Source: Saccoglossus kowalevskii (Eukaryota; Hemichordata; Enteropneusta; Harrimaniidae). Taken from it: a stretch of 14,888 nt of DNA. The notes under the pieces were generated by a model. The model made no database searches. It saw only the letters and a program-made list of their open reading frames with translations, and had not been told where the DNA came from. Shown here in pieces: positions 1 to 8,515 of the stretch (position 1 is its first letter; each line of letters begins with the position of its first letter). The stretch spans positions 1 to 14,888 of the forward strand of contig NW_003113978.1 of NCBI RefSeq assembly GCF_000003605.2. Reading direction: 5' to 3'. The position numbers were made by a program, and so were the translations under genes.

Positions 1-604
1 TGGTGTTGTCTTTTGTGTGCATGGTGTTGTCTCTCGTGTGTGTGGTGTTGTCTAGTATGCATGGTGTTGTCTCTTGTGTGCATGGTGTTGTCTCTTGTGT
101 GCGTGGTATTGTCTAGTATGCATGGTGTTGTCTCTTGTATGCATGGTGTCGTTTCTTGTGTGTGTGTGGTGTTGTCTCTTGTGTGCATGGTGTTGTCTTT
201 TGGGTGCACGGTGTTGTCTCTTGTATGCATGGTGTTGTCTCTTGTGTGCATGGTGTTGTCTCTTGTGTGCGTGATGTTGTCTCTTGTGTGCATGATGTTG
301 TCTCTTGTATGCATGGTGTTGTCTCTTGTATGCATGGTGTTGTCTCTTGTGTGCATGGTGTTGTCTCTTGTATGTCTGGTGTTGTCTCTTGTATGCATGG
401 TGTCGTTTCTTATGTGCGTGATGTTGTCACTTGTATGCGTGTTGTCTCTTGTATGCCTGGTGTTGTCTCTTGTATGCCTGGTGTTGTCTCTTGTATGCCT
501 GGTGTTGTCTCTTGTGTGAATGGTGTTGTCTCTTGTGTGAATGGTGTTGTCTCTTGTGCGTGTGGTGTCATCTCTTGTGTACTTGGTGTCGTCTCCTGTC
601 CTTC
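1..604. repeat. GT-rich 21-bp minisatellite array, about 28 units, truncated by the left window edge
   Basis: The unit is 21 bp. It opens TGGTGTTGTC and closes TTGTGTGCA or TTGTATGCA. I could phase about 28 units by hand. Most are exactly 21 bp; exceptions are 19 bp (43-61 and 104-122), 23 bp (144-166) and 18 bp (440-457). Variants are clustered: units ending GCC occur in a row at 440-499, and units ending GAA in a row at 500-541, which points to local unit duplication. The last units, 563-604, decay into unique sequence. The top strand is almost free of A, so there is strong strand asymmetry. Because 21 is a multiple of three and the usual unit has no stop codon, most frames stay open for long stretches and would give a heptapeptide such as VHGVVSC repeated. 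I read this as a repeat artefact rather than a protein. The array continues beyond position 1. Confidence 0.96.
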
Positions 605-1380
605 TTGTATGTTGTGTCTGCAATACCTCCAGGCTTAACAGGGAACTTAATGCAAGCCTTCAAAAAATGAAGCTTAGATTTGGCACATAAGAATACTTTA
701 TGTGAGATGAGGTGATTTAATGAAGATCAACATCCCAAGCTTAGTGCTTTCAGCACACACTCATTTCAAGTGTCTTGTACTTTTTTTTTATTGATCGAAA
801 TATATGTTCTTTTGTGACTCAAGGTGTTTTTCTCATTTACCATGACATTCCAACATACTAATTTTGTTTTATCATGTCTGTTGAACTGGTGCTTCCCATG
901 AGAACCAATCATCTAGTGGAATGTCAAGAAAGGACCTTACAGGTTAACAAAGTTCATGATTTATTAATAACTCTTACTTATATTGTACAAGGTTATATGA
1001 AATTGATGAGTATTCAAGACATGATTGTCTGATAGATTAATTATATAAATCGTATGAAAATTTGTGCTTATAACTGTTTTTAATCCATGTCTAAAACGTG
1101 CACAGAATGGCCGATTTGTGCACGTTTTTGATGCGGCTTATCAGCCACCTCAAGTGCCAAATCCATGAAATAAACAGCCAATGTCAATATAGTAGCCAAG
1201 GTGTTAAAAATGGATTAAGTACTGGCATACCAACTTCTGCATAGGTATGTCTCTGAACGCTTGCTTTTTGGCTGATTTAGTCATCTTTTTTGAACTCAGA
1301 AGCCCCCAAAACCTAATATTGCATGTGAGAACGAAACAAATCCTGTTGTTTACCCTGTAAAAGGGATGCTGGCTGTTCCC
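605..1380. other. Unique AT-rich non-coding DNA
   Basis: No ORF of note, RNA gene or repeat family is visible here. There is a T run near 781 and the palindrome at 1093-1128 described separately. Stops are frequent in all frames. It could be intron or intergenic DNA; the sequence does not decide which. Confidence 0.6.
1093..1128. repeat. Inverted repeat with perfect 12-bp arms
   Basis: AAAACGTGCACA at 1093-1104 is exactly complementary to TGTGCACGTTTT at 1117-1128, with a 12-nt spacer. Beyond a T/T mismatch at 1092/1129, pairing resumes with C1091-G1130 and T1090-A1131. Each arm contains ACGTG, the core bound by bHLH-PAS factors in hypoxia response elements, so the site could be a paired binding site. 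It could equally be a simple cruciform or hairpin. The arms contain CpG in a region with few of them. The palindrome itself is certain; any function is speculative. Confidence 0.85.
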
Positions 1381-1797
1381 TCTCTGGACTCCCTCCCCGC
1401 GTTTACTAGTACCGGATTCTGCTGTGAATTAAACCATCTATTATTTAGGGTTCAAAATTTTAAAAAATAATCAACAAATATTTTTTGGGTACTTCTATTT
1501 TCATTAAAAAATCCATCCACGCGACTTTCAACGCCGGCAGTTGGGCGAAAGAAATCATTGCAGAATTAAAAATAATTAATAATTCTTGCTGATTTAAAAA
1601 TTAGACTGCCTGAAATTTCATTACAATGTCACCCAGTGTCATCTTTCAAATACATTTGTTTTTATTTTATTGGTAACGAAAGTATATTCTAAGCGAAGTT
1701 TCAAATCTAAACGAAAACCAACTAACTGCAATGCGTAGTAGCAAACGATCGCAGTTGCGCAACCCGGTCATGCATAAATTCGTTGAATAGTTATGAA

Positions 1798-1857
1798 ATG
1801 CAAATAAAATTCAACTTAGTTTCATTGTAAGCAAATGATTCCGGTCGCATATATAAA
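1798..1857 (+). promoter_or_regulatory. Octamer plus TATA-like pair, weak promoter candidate
   Basis: A perfect POU-factor octamer, ATGCAAAT, lies at 1798-1805, and TATATAAA lies at 1850-1857, inside the CpG-rich block. Octamer followed by TATA about 45-50 bp downstream is an arrangement known from histone H2B and some other promoters. Transcription would start near 1880-1890. No histone or other known gene follows. The first good ATG (1862, preceded by GCC) lies upstream of that predicted start, so the pair does not fit the only nearby ORF. Three more octamers occur elsewhere (4999, 5854 and 12690), so chance in AT-rich DNA is a serious alternative. Confidence 0.2.
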
Positions 1858-2023
1858 CGCCATGCAAAAGCGAGTGAAAAAAAAAATTATTGAAAAGCAG
1901 AAGCGAGCAGGAAGTTGGGTGAAATTCGTGCTGTACATTCAGGTCCTTTGTAAAAAATACGATTGGCCACGATCTATCATTCTGAAGCACGCCAGAGACA
2001 CAAAATGCATTTTTGAATATTGA
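1835..2023 (+). CDS. Short basic ORF, 62 codons, coding status doubtful
   Basis: ATG at 1835 follows an in-frame TAG at 1817, and the frame ends at a TGA at 2021-2023. An alternative start is the ATG at 1862, with a better context (GCC just before it). The N-terminal half is strongly basic, with a K/R-rich stretch around residues 11-24. The C-terminal half mixes aromatic and charged residues (WPRS near residue 44 and KHARD near residue 51). There is no signal peptide or membrane segment, and I recognise no family. It lies in the CpG-rich block, which is the only reason to list it. Its A-rich codons could simply reflect base composition. No intron signals or neighbouring exon support it. Alternatives are chance, or a fragment of a degenerate insertion. 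Confidence 0.12.
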   Translation: MIPVAYINAMQKRVKKKIIEKQKRAGSWVKFVLYIQVLCKKYDWPRSIILKHARDTKCIFEY

Positions 2024-2250
2024 CACCATTTGTATTTTTTAAATGAGCCAAAACAGAACAAAAATTGTATGCTGCTTAACCGATAATCGATCGAAACAGA
2101 CTTGTTTTGCAATTTTTAACGGCTTCGTTCTGCTGAAGATTGGGTATAAGTACGTTATTTTAGAATGATTTTCATTTGGTTTCACATGATATCTGTTTTA
2201 TCATATAGCATTACAAACAGTCCTCGGCATGGGTCAGAGTACAAGTATAC

Positions 2251-2282
2251 CCCAGACCACTCGTTTTGATGAATGGTCTGGG
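2251..2282. repeat. GC-rich stem-loop
   Basis: CCCAGACCA at 2251-2259 pairs perfectly with TGGTCTGGG at 2274-2282. Inside it, after a C/A mismatch, TC pairs with GA, leaving an 8-nt loop. It stands out because the surroundings are AT-rich. It could be a small foldback remnant, a structured RNA segment or a palindromic binding site. No tail or partner feature indicates which. Confidence 0.75.
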
Positions 2283-3008
2283 TGTGGCTTGTGGGTACAA
2301 ATAGGACGGATTTTTACTATTGAAATGAAATTATCACGTCTAGGGGTGAATTGTTAATAGGTGAAGTTATGTTAAAAAACATAAGTTGTTCATCGTCTTG
2401 CATACACCTCAACAACAAAGGTTTATTTTTTTCAACACAGATCTCCAGGGTGGCGTTTGACGTAACCTTAGAGTTAAACAGGGCCCAAATTGATAGGGAG
2501 TAAAACACAGAAGTGGAAGAGCTGTCCATGCATTGACCAATCACACAAGAGCTCACAAACACCAACGAAATATTTGTTGTTGTACTTAACAAAGGGGTTT
2601 GGCACTAAAAACAATGGAACGTTTATAGGCTTAACGTTGGATTTAGATCGTGTTATAATCCAAATCCCTTAGAAAGAGTTGTAAGCACGAATTTTCATAT
2701 GATGTTAATGCTGGCTTGCCATACTATCAATCCTACTAAACTGCACAGTCAGTCATTCACTCTAGTAACTAACCACAGGTGACCTTTTGCACTTTGAAAA
2801 TTGGCATAAAATTAAAAATAATATTTCTTTCATTGGTTTGCGAAAAGTTTATGCCAAAAATAAATCACTTGTGTCTACCCAATTTACTTGTTTCATAAAA
2901 AATAAAGTAACTATTGTGGTGTTGTAGTCCAAACACAGATAATAATTCTTTCTAAGTGACAAAACAAATGTTGATGAATTGTAGCATTGGTGATTAGGTG
3001 TCAGCCTC

Positions 3009-3061
3009 TGACCCCTGTCAAGTTAAAGGTCACCTCCTGTTGAATACACTTCCTGAGGTCA
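3009..3061. promoter_or_regulatory. Cluster of three nuclear-receptor half-sites
   Basis: TGACCCC at 3009-3015 is on the reverse orientation. AAAGGTCA at 3025-3032 is an exact extended half-site of the type bound by NR4A-class monomers, and AGGTCA lies at 3056-3061. Three sites in 53 bp is more than expected, but such short motifs arise by chance. No promoter elements are visible nearby. Confidence 0.2.
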
Positions 3062-3264
3062 TGCTTGGCATCATTTCCTTTGCTTGGAGCAGCCACAATT
3101 GTAAGCTGTGATGTTTTGTCTGAAATGATCGCATTTTCTCTGTGAATCTCACTACTTTACACTCTTTATAATTTCTCTTCAGATGAAAGTAGACATTGTG
3201 TCATTCCATTGCGTAATTATGTTATTTGTGAACACAGAAAAACAACAAATAAATAGTAATGGTC

Positions 3265-3343
3265 TGTACCATAAGGGATGAGCCTTAAATTTGTAAGGTT
3301 GGTATGATTGGCACCATAGGGATGAGCGTAACAATTTGTTAAG
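3265..3343. repeat. Diverged two-copy tandem duplication, about 44-45 bp
   Basis: The segment around ACCATAAGGGATGAGC (3268-3283) recurs as ACCATAGGGATGAGC (3313-3327). Both are followed by a related tract ending in TTTGTAAG (3290-3297) or TTTGTTAAG (3335-3343). The offset is 44-45 bp. Just downstream, GTGAAATT is repeated at 3343 and 3352. This is an old local duplication with no coding sense. Confidence 0.7.
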
Positions 3344-5640
3344 TGAAATTAGTGAAATTCAGACTTTGTTTTGTAGGAGCCAAGGTAATTAATGGCATGG
3401 TTGCATTTGCTAAGACATGTTTACCCACTGTGAACCAGTGAATTCATGATAACTAAAATCTGTGTTCAATATTAATTTTTTTTAATGAGTTAATGATATC
3501 TCAGAGAAAGTGTTTTTCACTGATAGTTCTTATTGTCATGGAAACGTTTTTCCATTCTTCAATACACTGAGGGCGATTGGATGTCAAACCCTAACCTGGA
3601 GGAAAGTCAGTCTTATCTTGTCTCCAACATAATGGCATGTTCTGTGTAGGAATCATACTTCTTATTATGGTATATTTATGTAGTCTGAGATATTAGAAAA
3701 AACTCATTGTTGTGGTTTAGTAGCTTCTACAAAAAATGTAAGCCGTTCTCCAATTGGTTATACCATTACGTGCTGATCACTGATATCCAATCACGGACTA
3801 TATTGTAAATGATTTCTAAACCCCTTGCATTATTGTATTCCTTGGTAACAAGGAGTATGTTGGTTATGAGCCAGGTGACTTTATTGACTCACATTTGATT
3901 TTTGAAGGCTTTTGAGTCTATATTTATACATTTGACTTAAGCCTGTCACAATCGTTTTCATGGTTTGCCACCTTCAAAAGAAATCTATTAACAAATTCAA
4001 GACTGTTCAGTTTATTGAAAATCATGGCATTGTACTCCTGGTATATACCTTTTAATGTATTTTTCTTAATTGTCAAGTTTGTGGTCTCAATGTTGACATA
4101 CAGTATGTACACATTGAATTGGACATTTTAGGAACAGACCAACTGTGTTTGAAAAGTGGGGTTGAGTTAAGATAATTTTAAAAAGCTGTAGCAAACAGGT
4201 TAAAGAAAAATAATTTGGACAATTAAAGAAAAAAATGTCATACATTGTGTGTAGATACAGCATTTAAATTGTTAGTGTGCATCTCCAGAAATGTTTTCTC
4301 TTTTTAAAATCCAGTTATCCATCCTATATTGTTGTGGTGCCTAGATCTTTAACAGAGTGATTTAGAAATAGCATGCCCTCTGTCAAATTATTATTTCATC
4401 TATGAAATTTTTCATTTGGTGCACTTCATTAATAATGTTTTATTGGTGAGTAGTGCGTTTTGATCTCCTGTTGTAGATTTTCACCCTGGAGTATTACATG
4501 TTATGTCTGTGATAGGAAATGTTGAGGTTTATAATCACAGAGGGAAGTTAATCCTAAATCTCTGTCAAACTGGTTTATTGCATTAAATTAATCTTCAATA
4601 TTAGCCTGATTGTATACATGTATGTATCTAAGGAATATTATCTACAAGATGGGTGCAAAGGTTTGTGTGAATTGTCTACATTATAAATAATCTTTTATAA
4701 CAATAAGTTACTTATTGAAGTAGCAATGATTTTTTGAGTTTAAAGTACAGTGAGTGTGGTATAGTAATGACGCCAACATGTTTTATGTAGTTGTAAGTTG
4801 ACAGTGGTGGGTCTTATTGGTAAACAGTAGGGGCAGGCAAGGAGAGACCGGTCTTTCTTCTATTTAGAGGTCATACCAGGATGGCACCACTACTGGACTT
4901 TTTTGGCTCAAGTTTCATTGTTTATTCAAAGCTGCTGGATTCCACTAAAAAAGTGGGAGGTTCCAGTGTGAGGGCACCTTATTGTTAGGAGTGATCAAAT
5001 TTGCATAAACTTTTTAGTGCAGAGTCTCGGGGAGGCAGTTGTAGTTGCTCTGTTGCGTCACTGCTTCAAACTGAGTTTGTTTGACTTTTGCATACGTATA
5101 CATGCATTTTTGATACTTGAAGTATGTTAAATATTATACATTTTTACGATTACTCAGAGTAAAATTACAATCAGAGGAGAGGATCACATTTGGCCAGTCA
5201 GTACAATCTGTGCGGACAATCACATTTGCTGAACTGACGTGAAATGGACCAGTTGACTAGTAAGTCGTGTTTTATTTCATTGTATGTAGTAATCGTCAAA
5301 ATTGGTATGTGTGTTTTGCGCTGAATGCTGGATTCAATTTTTTGTGTGAAATTTAATGAGGTGTGTCAAACTGGACTTCTCATCCTTCAGTGAAATAGGC
5401 TGTTATGTAAGCTTGGTAATGCTCACTATACGACTTATCATACTTGTTTTTTAACTATCGATAAAGTTTATAATAAAGCTATTGTTTAATTGTTGGAACT
5501 ATGCCAGTTTTAGTGGGCATCTTGTGGTGACAGATATCTATGTATGGAAAGCATAAGCATTTTGCTGTATTCGCATTCAGTGATTCAATCAGAGATATCT
5601 GTGTATACACCAAGGTGAACAGAGCTCAAAATTTTGATTC
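3344..5640. other. Unique, CpG-depleted AT-rich DNA
   Basis: No exon, RNA gene or mobile-element end can be supported. The part at 4141-4920 has only three CpGs by hand count, the lowest density noted. A 10-bp palindrome, AGACCGGTCT, lies at 4845-4854. CpG loss suggests germline methylation and perhaps transcription through the region, as in an intron; this is inference. Confidence 0.5.
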
Positions 5641-5713
5641 TTATGTTTTTTTTCTCCCAGTTGTCGACCAGCTTCTTATTGGCTGTTGATTTGATATGTT
5701 GTATCTGTGCTCC

Positions 5714-5745
5714 ATTGACGTCAATTTTGTTGACATGCCGTGACG
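5714..5745. promoter_or_regulatory. Palindromic CRE with a nearby half-site
   Basis: ATTGACGTCAAT at 5714-5725 is a 12-bp perfect palindrome that contains the full CREB/ATF site TGACGTCA (5716-5723). A half-site, TGACG, follows at 5741-5745. A full CRE contains a CpG and is uncommon in CpG-poor DNA. No TATA box or transcript start is evident, so any role as an enhancer or promoter site is untested. Confidence 0.3.
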
Positions 5746-8031
5746 TGCATCATTGCATATTGTGCGCAAACACAGATTCAGTGCAATGCAAACTGAATTT
5801 TTTAATAATTTGAGCACATCAGAAAACAATGGATCATTATTACTGCTTGTGGCATTTGCATTTGTAAATTATTTAACGTTAGGCCTTTTTCAGGTGTTGT
5901 GTGTGTTTGTGATCCCGAAGTTTGAGTTCAGAACAGATGTCGTCTTTGGGGTCTGTTTAATTAGCATATGGTGGCACAGTAGCATATAGTAGGTAAACAC
6001 TCACTAACAAGCAGAGAACAATCTTTACACCAACAACTGATAACCATAGTAAAAGAAGTAACCACAGCATTCAGCCAATCCGTACTGATCACAGGGTCTT
6101 AAATATTTTCTGCTATCGAGTTACATTTAGGGAACAGTTTAGTCACCTTTTAATGACAAGAAAACCTGTCTCTTGCTTTATGGGCAGTATCTGATGTTCA
6201 TTTTGTGGAAGTGGTGATACCATGTTGGAGTCAGTATGTTGACTCATAGGTTTTGCTTCTTCATCCTTTTGTTTGGATTTCTTAATGTCCAGTTAACGCA
6301 CCAGAGACGGAGACGTGTCTTCAAGTCACTGAGAGGTAGGTGTAAATGTCCCACATTAATTTTAACAAATCATATAAATTTTAAATAAGTTGTTTATGCA
6401 TTGTTGTTAAAGAATGGAAGAGGGACCTGTGACTTTGATATTTTGGTTTGCAGGAGTCCCTGCAAAGTAGGGAAATCATTTTAGTTTTTCTTATGTGTAC
6501 CTTTTATGGCTGCTTCAGTTAACAGGCCTTGCAATGCACATAGTAAATACAAGTACTTGTACATCATGACTATTTATGTATATGTTTTTTCATTTAAAAA
6601 AAAAGCATGCATCATTCAATTTACTTTTACAGACTGTCCCATCAGATTCGCAGTTCGGTGGCAATAGCAATACATGTAGCTTGGTGGTAGTAAGAGTTGA
6701 GCATAGTAATAGCTCGTTATCACCCTCTCAAATTTCATTCAGCTTATTATAGGCTTAGCTTGAAAGCAAGATCCTGTAAACTACTTTTCCAGATAATCGG
6801 TTGCCTCTCACAGCAACCTTGTAGAAAATTCCATTAATGGATATCATATTTAATATTGTCTCAAAACTCATTGTCTTAGAAGGATGCTGGTTCCCAAAAA
6901 ACATATTTAGATGATTGTAGCCGGTGATGTATATTTGATAATTTACATGCAAGCCCCTGAATGCATGTATATCTGGTTGAACCACAAAACTTTTTTATGT
7001 AGTGTGCAAGTCGTTTGCATGCAATGTCATTTGTATTTTACTTGAAATTGAAGTATTTAATATAGAAACCAAGCTATTATGTCAAAGTGAAAAATTCCCC
7101 ATCATTGTTGCCCTTGGGAATGGTTTCCATTGGTAGCCATTTAAAAAAAAATAGTCTTTGTAGTTGCTAAGGACTGTAGTAGAGTACTGATATGGGGTAT
7201 CATACTGTACTCAACTTTTTCAATGAATTTAATAGTTTCACGTTAGTACAGCAGGGATCGTTAGTACAGCAGGGATCGTTACTTTTCTTATTTATATAAT
7301 ATGGTTTCAATAATTTTGGTGCAATCATGATTTGTTGTCATGGATACATTGATCTCTATGATATTTTAGCTTAAGGACACATATATCACACAGTATGCTA
7401 TATAGTATGTTAAGTCAAATGATTAAAACATATTTTTTTAATTAGGACTAATGAGAGTGGTGTCATTTTACAATTGTTGCTTGTTGCTTGAAGGTTCATT
7501 TTTTTCCTCGATGTATGGATTTTTTTTAATTTTTATTTTATCAAATCAGATTCCTTGAAAATATTGATACTATTTATCTGCCTTGTCCTCAGACTCAGTA
7601 TTTTAGGTTTGTACAATAAAGATGTCTGAGTCAAATAGAAGACTTGTATGCAGTTTTCTATTATTGTAAAATAATATAAACTGCTATTATAATTTATAGA
7701 TATAAAGAGATGCATTTCTGTTAATTTCTTTGAAAATTACATGATTTTGTGGCAGTGAATATTTTACTTGATGGGTTCTTTACCTGAGGAGTGAAAGTGA
7801 ATATTTTTCATCCACTTGTCAGTCTTGTAATCCTGTCTGTCATCTGTGTGATTCAGTTCATACATTGCTATTGTGATTGAATATAAGTGTTGTCAAGTTT
7901 GGACAAGTTAAAATTGTTGGAATCAGGTCATCATGTGCGTCAAAGCAAAGCAACATTAGTACTTGAAAGATTGTGCCGACCCAACCCTAACACCTGACAG
8001 TCCAACCAATAAGCAGCTTGTTCATTGACAG
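5746..8031. other. Unique AT-rich DNA with minor repeats
   Basis: The stretch contains short A/T runs (for example near 6596 and 7142) and the 18-bp tandem duplication at 7242-7281. A 78-codon plus-strand frame at 5753-5989 has a hydrophobic middle, but T-rich DNA encodes such stretches by chance and nothing supports it as an exon. No copy of the 157-bp element is present in this part or further left. Confidence 0.5.
7242..7281. repeat. Perfect tandem duplication of an 18-bp unit
   Basis: GTTAGTACAGCAGGGATC occurs at 7242-7259 and again without change at 7260-7277, followed by GTTA of a third copy. Perfect identity implies a recent slippage event. It may be polymorphic between individuals. 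Confidence 0.93.
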
Positions 8032-8515
8032 TTTTTAGCTCGGCTGTCGACTTTGTAGAGCGGAGCTTATCATATGAGTGTATATTCCTCTGTCGTTCAT
8101 CGTCCGTGTCAATGTTTTACTTTTTTGACTTCTTCTTGAAAACTACAAGCCTGAATGCTTTGATACTTGCTGTATATGTACCTTGGGTGGACCTCTCTTA
8201 GGTTTGTTCATTTTGTAATGATATCTTCAATTTTCTAATATTGGTGAATATTTTTGTCATTTTTGGTAAAAAGTGATATTTTTGACTTCTTGTTAAAAAC
8301 CGCAAGTCCAATTGCTTTGATATTTCATATATAGGTACTACATGTGGATCTCTCTCAGATTTGTTCATTTTGTAATGATATCTTCAATTCTCTAATTTTG
8401 GTGAATATTTGTGTCATTTTTGGTGAAAAGTGGTATTTTTGAAAACAAGTCTGGTTCTTAATTGAAATGTGCATTGCTAACAGCAGAGCTATCTCAGCCG
8501 ACAGGCTGCTTGTTT
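8032..8515 (+). mobile_element. HINE/pearl-like non-autonomous Helentron-type element, copy A
   Basis: This is an essentially complete copy. The left end is TTTTTAGCTC with a hairpin of AGCTCGGC pairing with GCGGAGCT (one G/G mismatch). A degraded GTC tract follows at 8091-8108. Core units of exactly 157 bp begin at 8126 and 8283. A third begins at 8440 but is cut to about 17 bp before the right arm. The right arm has ACAGCAGAGCTA at 8480-8491, the inverse of the left TAGCTCGGCTGT (8036-8047) apart from two positions. A perfect stem CAGCC/GGCTG with loop GACA lies at 8495-8508, six to seven bases from the end, CTTGT. Both flanks begin with T, which fits insertion between two Ts. There is no ORF. 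This plan matches known Helentron-associated elements (DINE-1, pearl); the match is by architecture, not database search. Confidence 0.8.
8126..8456 (+). repeat. Core 157-bp tandem units of copy A
   Basis: Unit starts at 8126, 8283 and 8440 are spaced exactly 157 bp. Unit 1 reads CTTCTTCTTGAAAACTAC early on, while unit 2 reads CTTCTTGTTAAAAACC. Both then share GCTTTGATA, a TTTGTTCATTT box, GATATCTTCAATT and a TTTTTGGT box. The third unit keeps only its first bases before joining the right arm. Confidence 0.85.

Larger units (their letters stand above)
1380..2160. other. CpG-rich block in otherwise CpG-poor DNA
   Basis: By hand count this 780-bp block has 32 CpG dinucleotides; the 780 bp at 4141-4920 have 3. 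The CpGs are spread over the block (examples are CCCCGCG near 1396, ACGCGAC near 1520, CGATCG near 1747 and again near 2088) and do not come from one simple repeat. The block has no tandem repeat and no long ORF. In invertebrates with mosaic methylation, CpG-poor DNA usually marks germline-methylated transcribed regions, and CpG-rich DNA marks unmethylated DNA such as promoters, or recent insertions. The block could therefore be a regulatory region or a segment of different age or origin. The boundaries are approximate. Confidence 0.6.
2161..3256. other. Unique AT-rich non-coding DNA
   Basis: CpG density falls to an intermediate level here (about 13-14 by hand count up to 3000). The stretch contains the stem-loop at 2251-2282 and the nuclear-receptor half-site group at 3009-3061. 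The short ORFs on both strands around 2317-2672 overlap each other, have no recognisable motifs, and are treated as chance. Confidence 0.55.

Noticed and set aside
1-604. CRISPR-like array
   Set aside because: The units follow each other directly with no unique spacers and the context is eukaryotic; this is a minisatellite.
13-670. Several overlapping plus-strand ORFs of up to 168 codons with cysteine- and valine-rich heptapeptide repeats
   Set aside because: They are all readings of the 21-bp minisatellite in different frames; a multiple-of-three period without stops produces them automatically. No start context, splice signal or known domain supports any of them.
1811-2029. 72-codon minus-strand ORF opposite the basic ORF
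   Set aside because: No recognisable motif; it is the antisense shadow of the same A-rich segment.
4999-5006. Octamer motif ATTTGCAT, also at 5854-5861 and 12690-12697
   Set aside because: Isolated 8-bp matches in AT-rich DNA with no TATA box at a suitable distance; expected by chance.
5753-5989. 78-codon ORF with a hydrophobic middle that could suggest a membrane protein
   Set aside because: T-rich DNA encodes Leu, Phe and Val runs by chance. No family is recognisable, the ORF is short, and there is no evidence for exon borders.
8011-8031. AGCAGCTTGTT just upstream of copy A, resembling the right end of the element (GGCTGCTTGTT)
   Set aside because: Only about nine bases agree, and no right-arm sequence precedes it, so a remnant of another copy cannot be supported.
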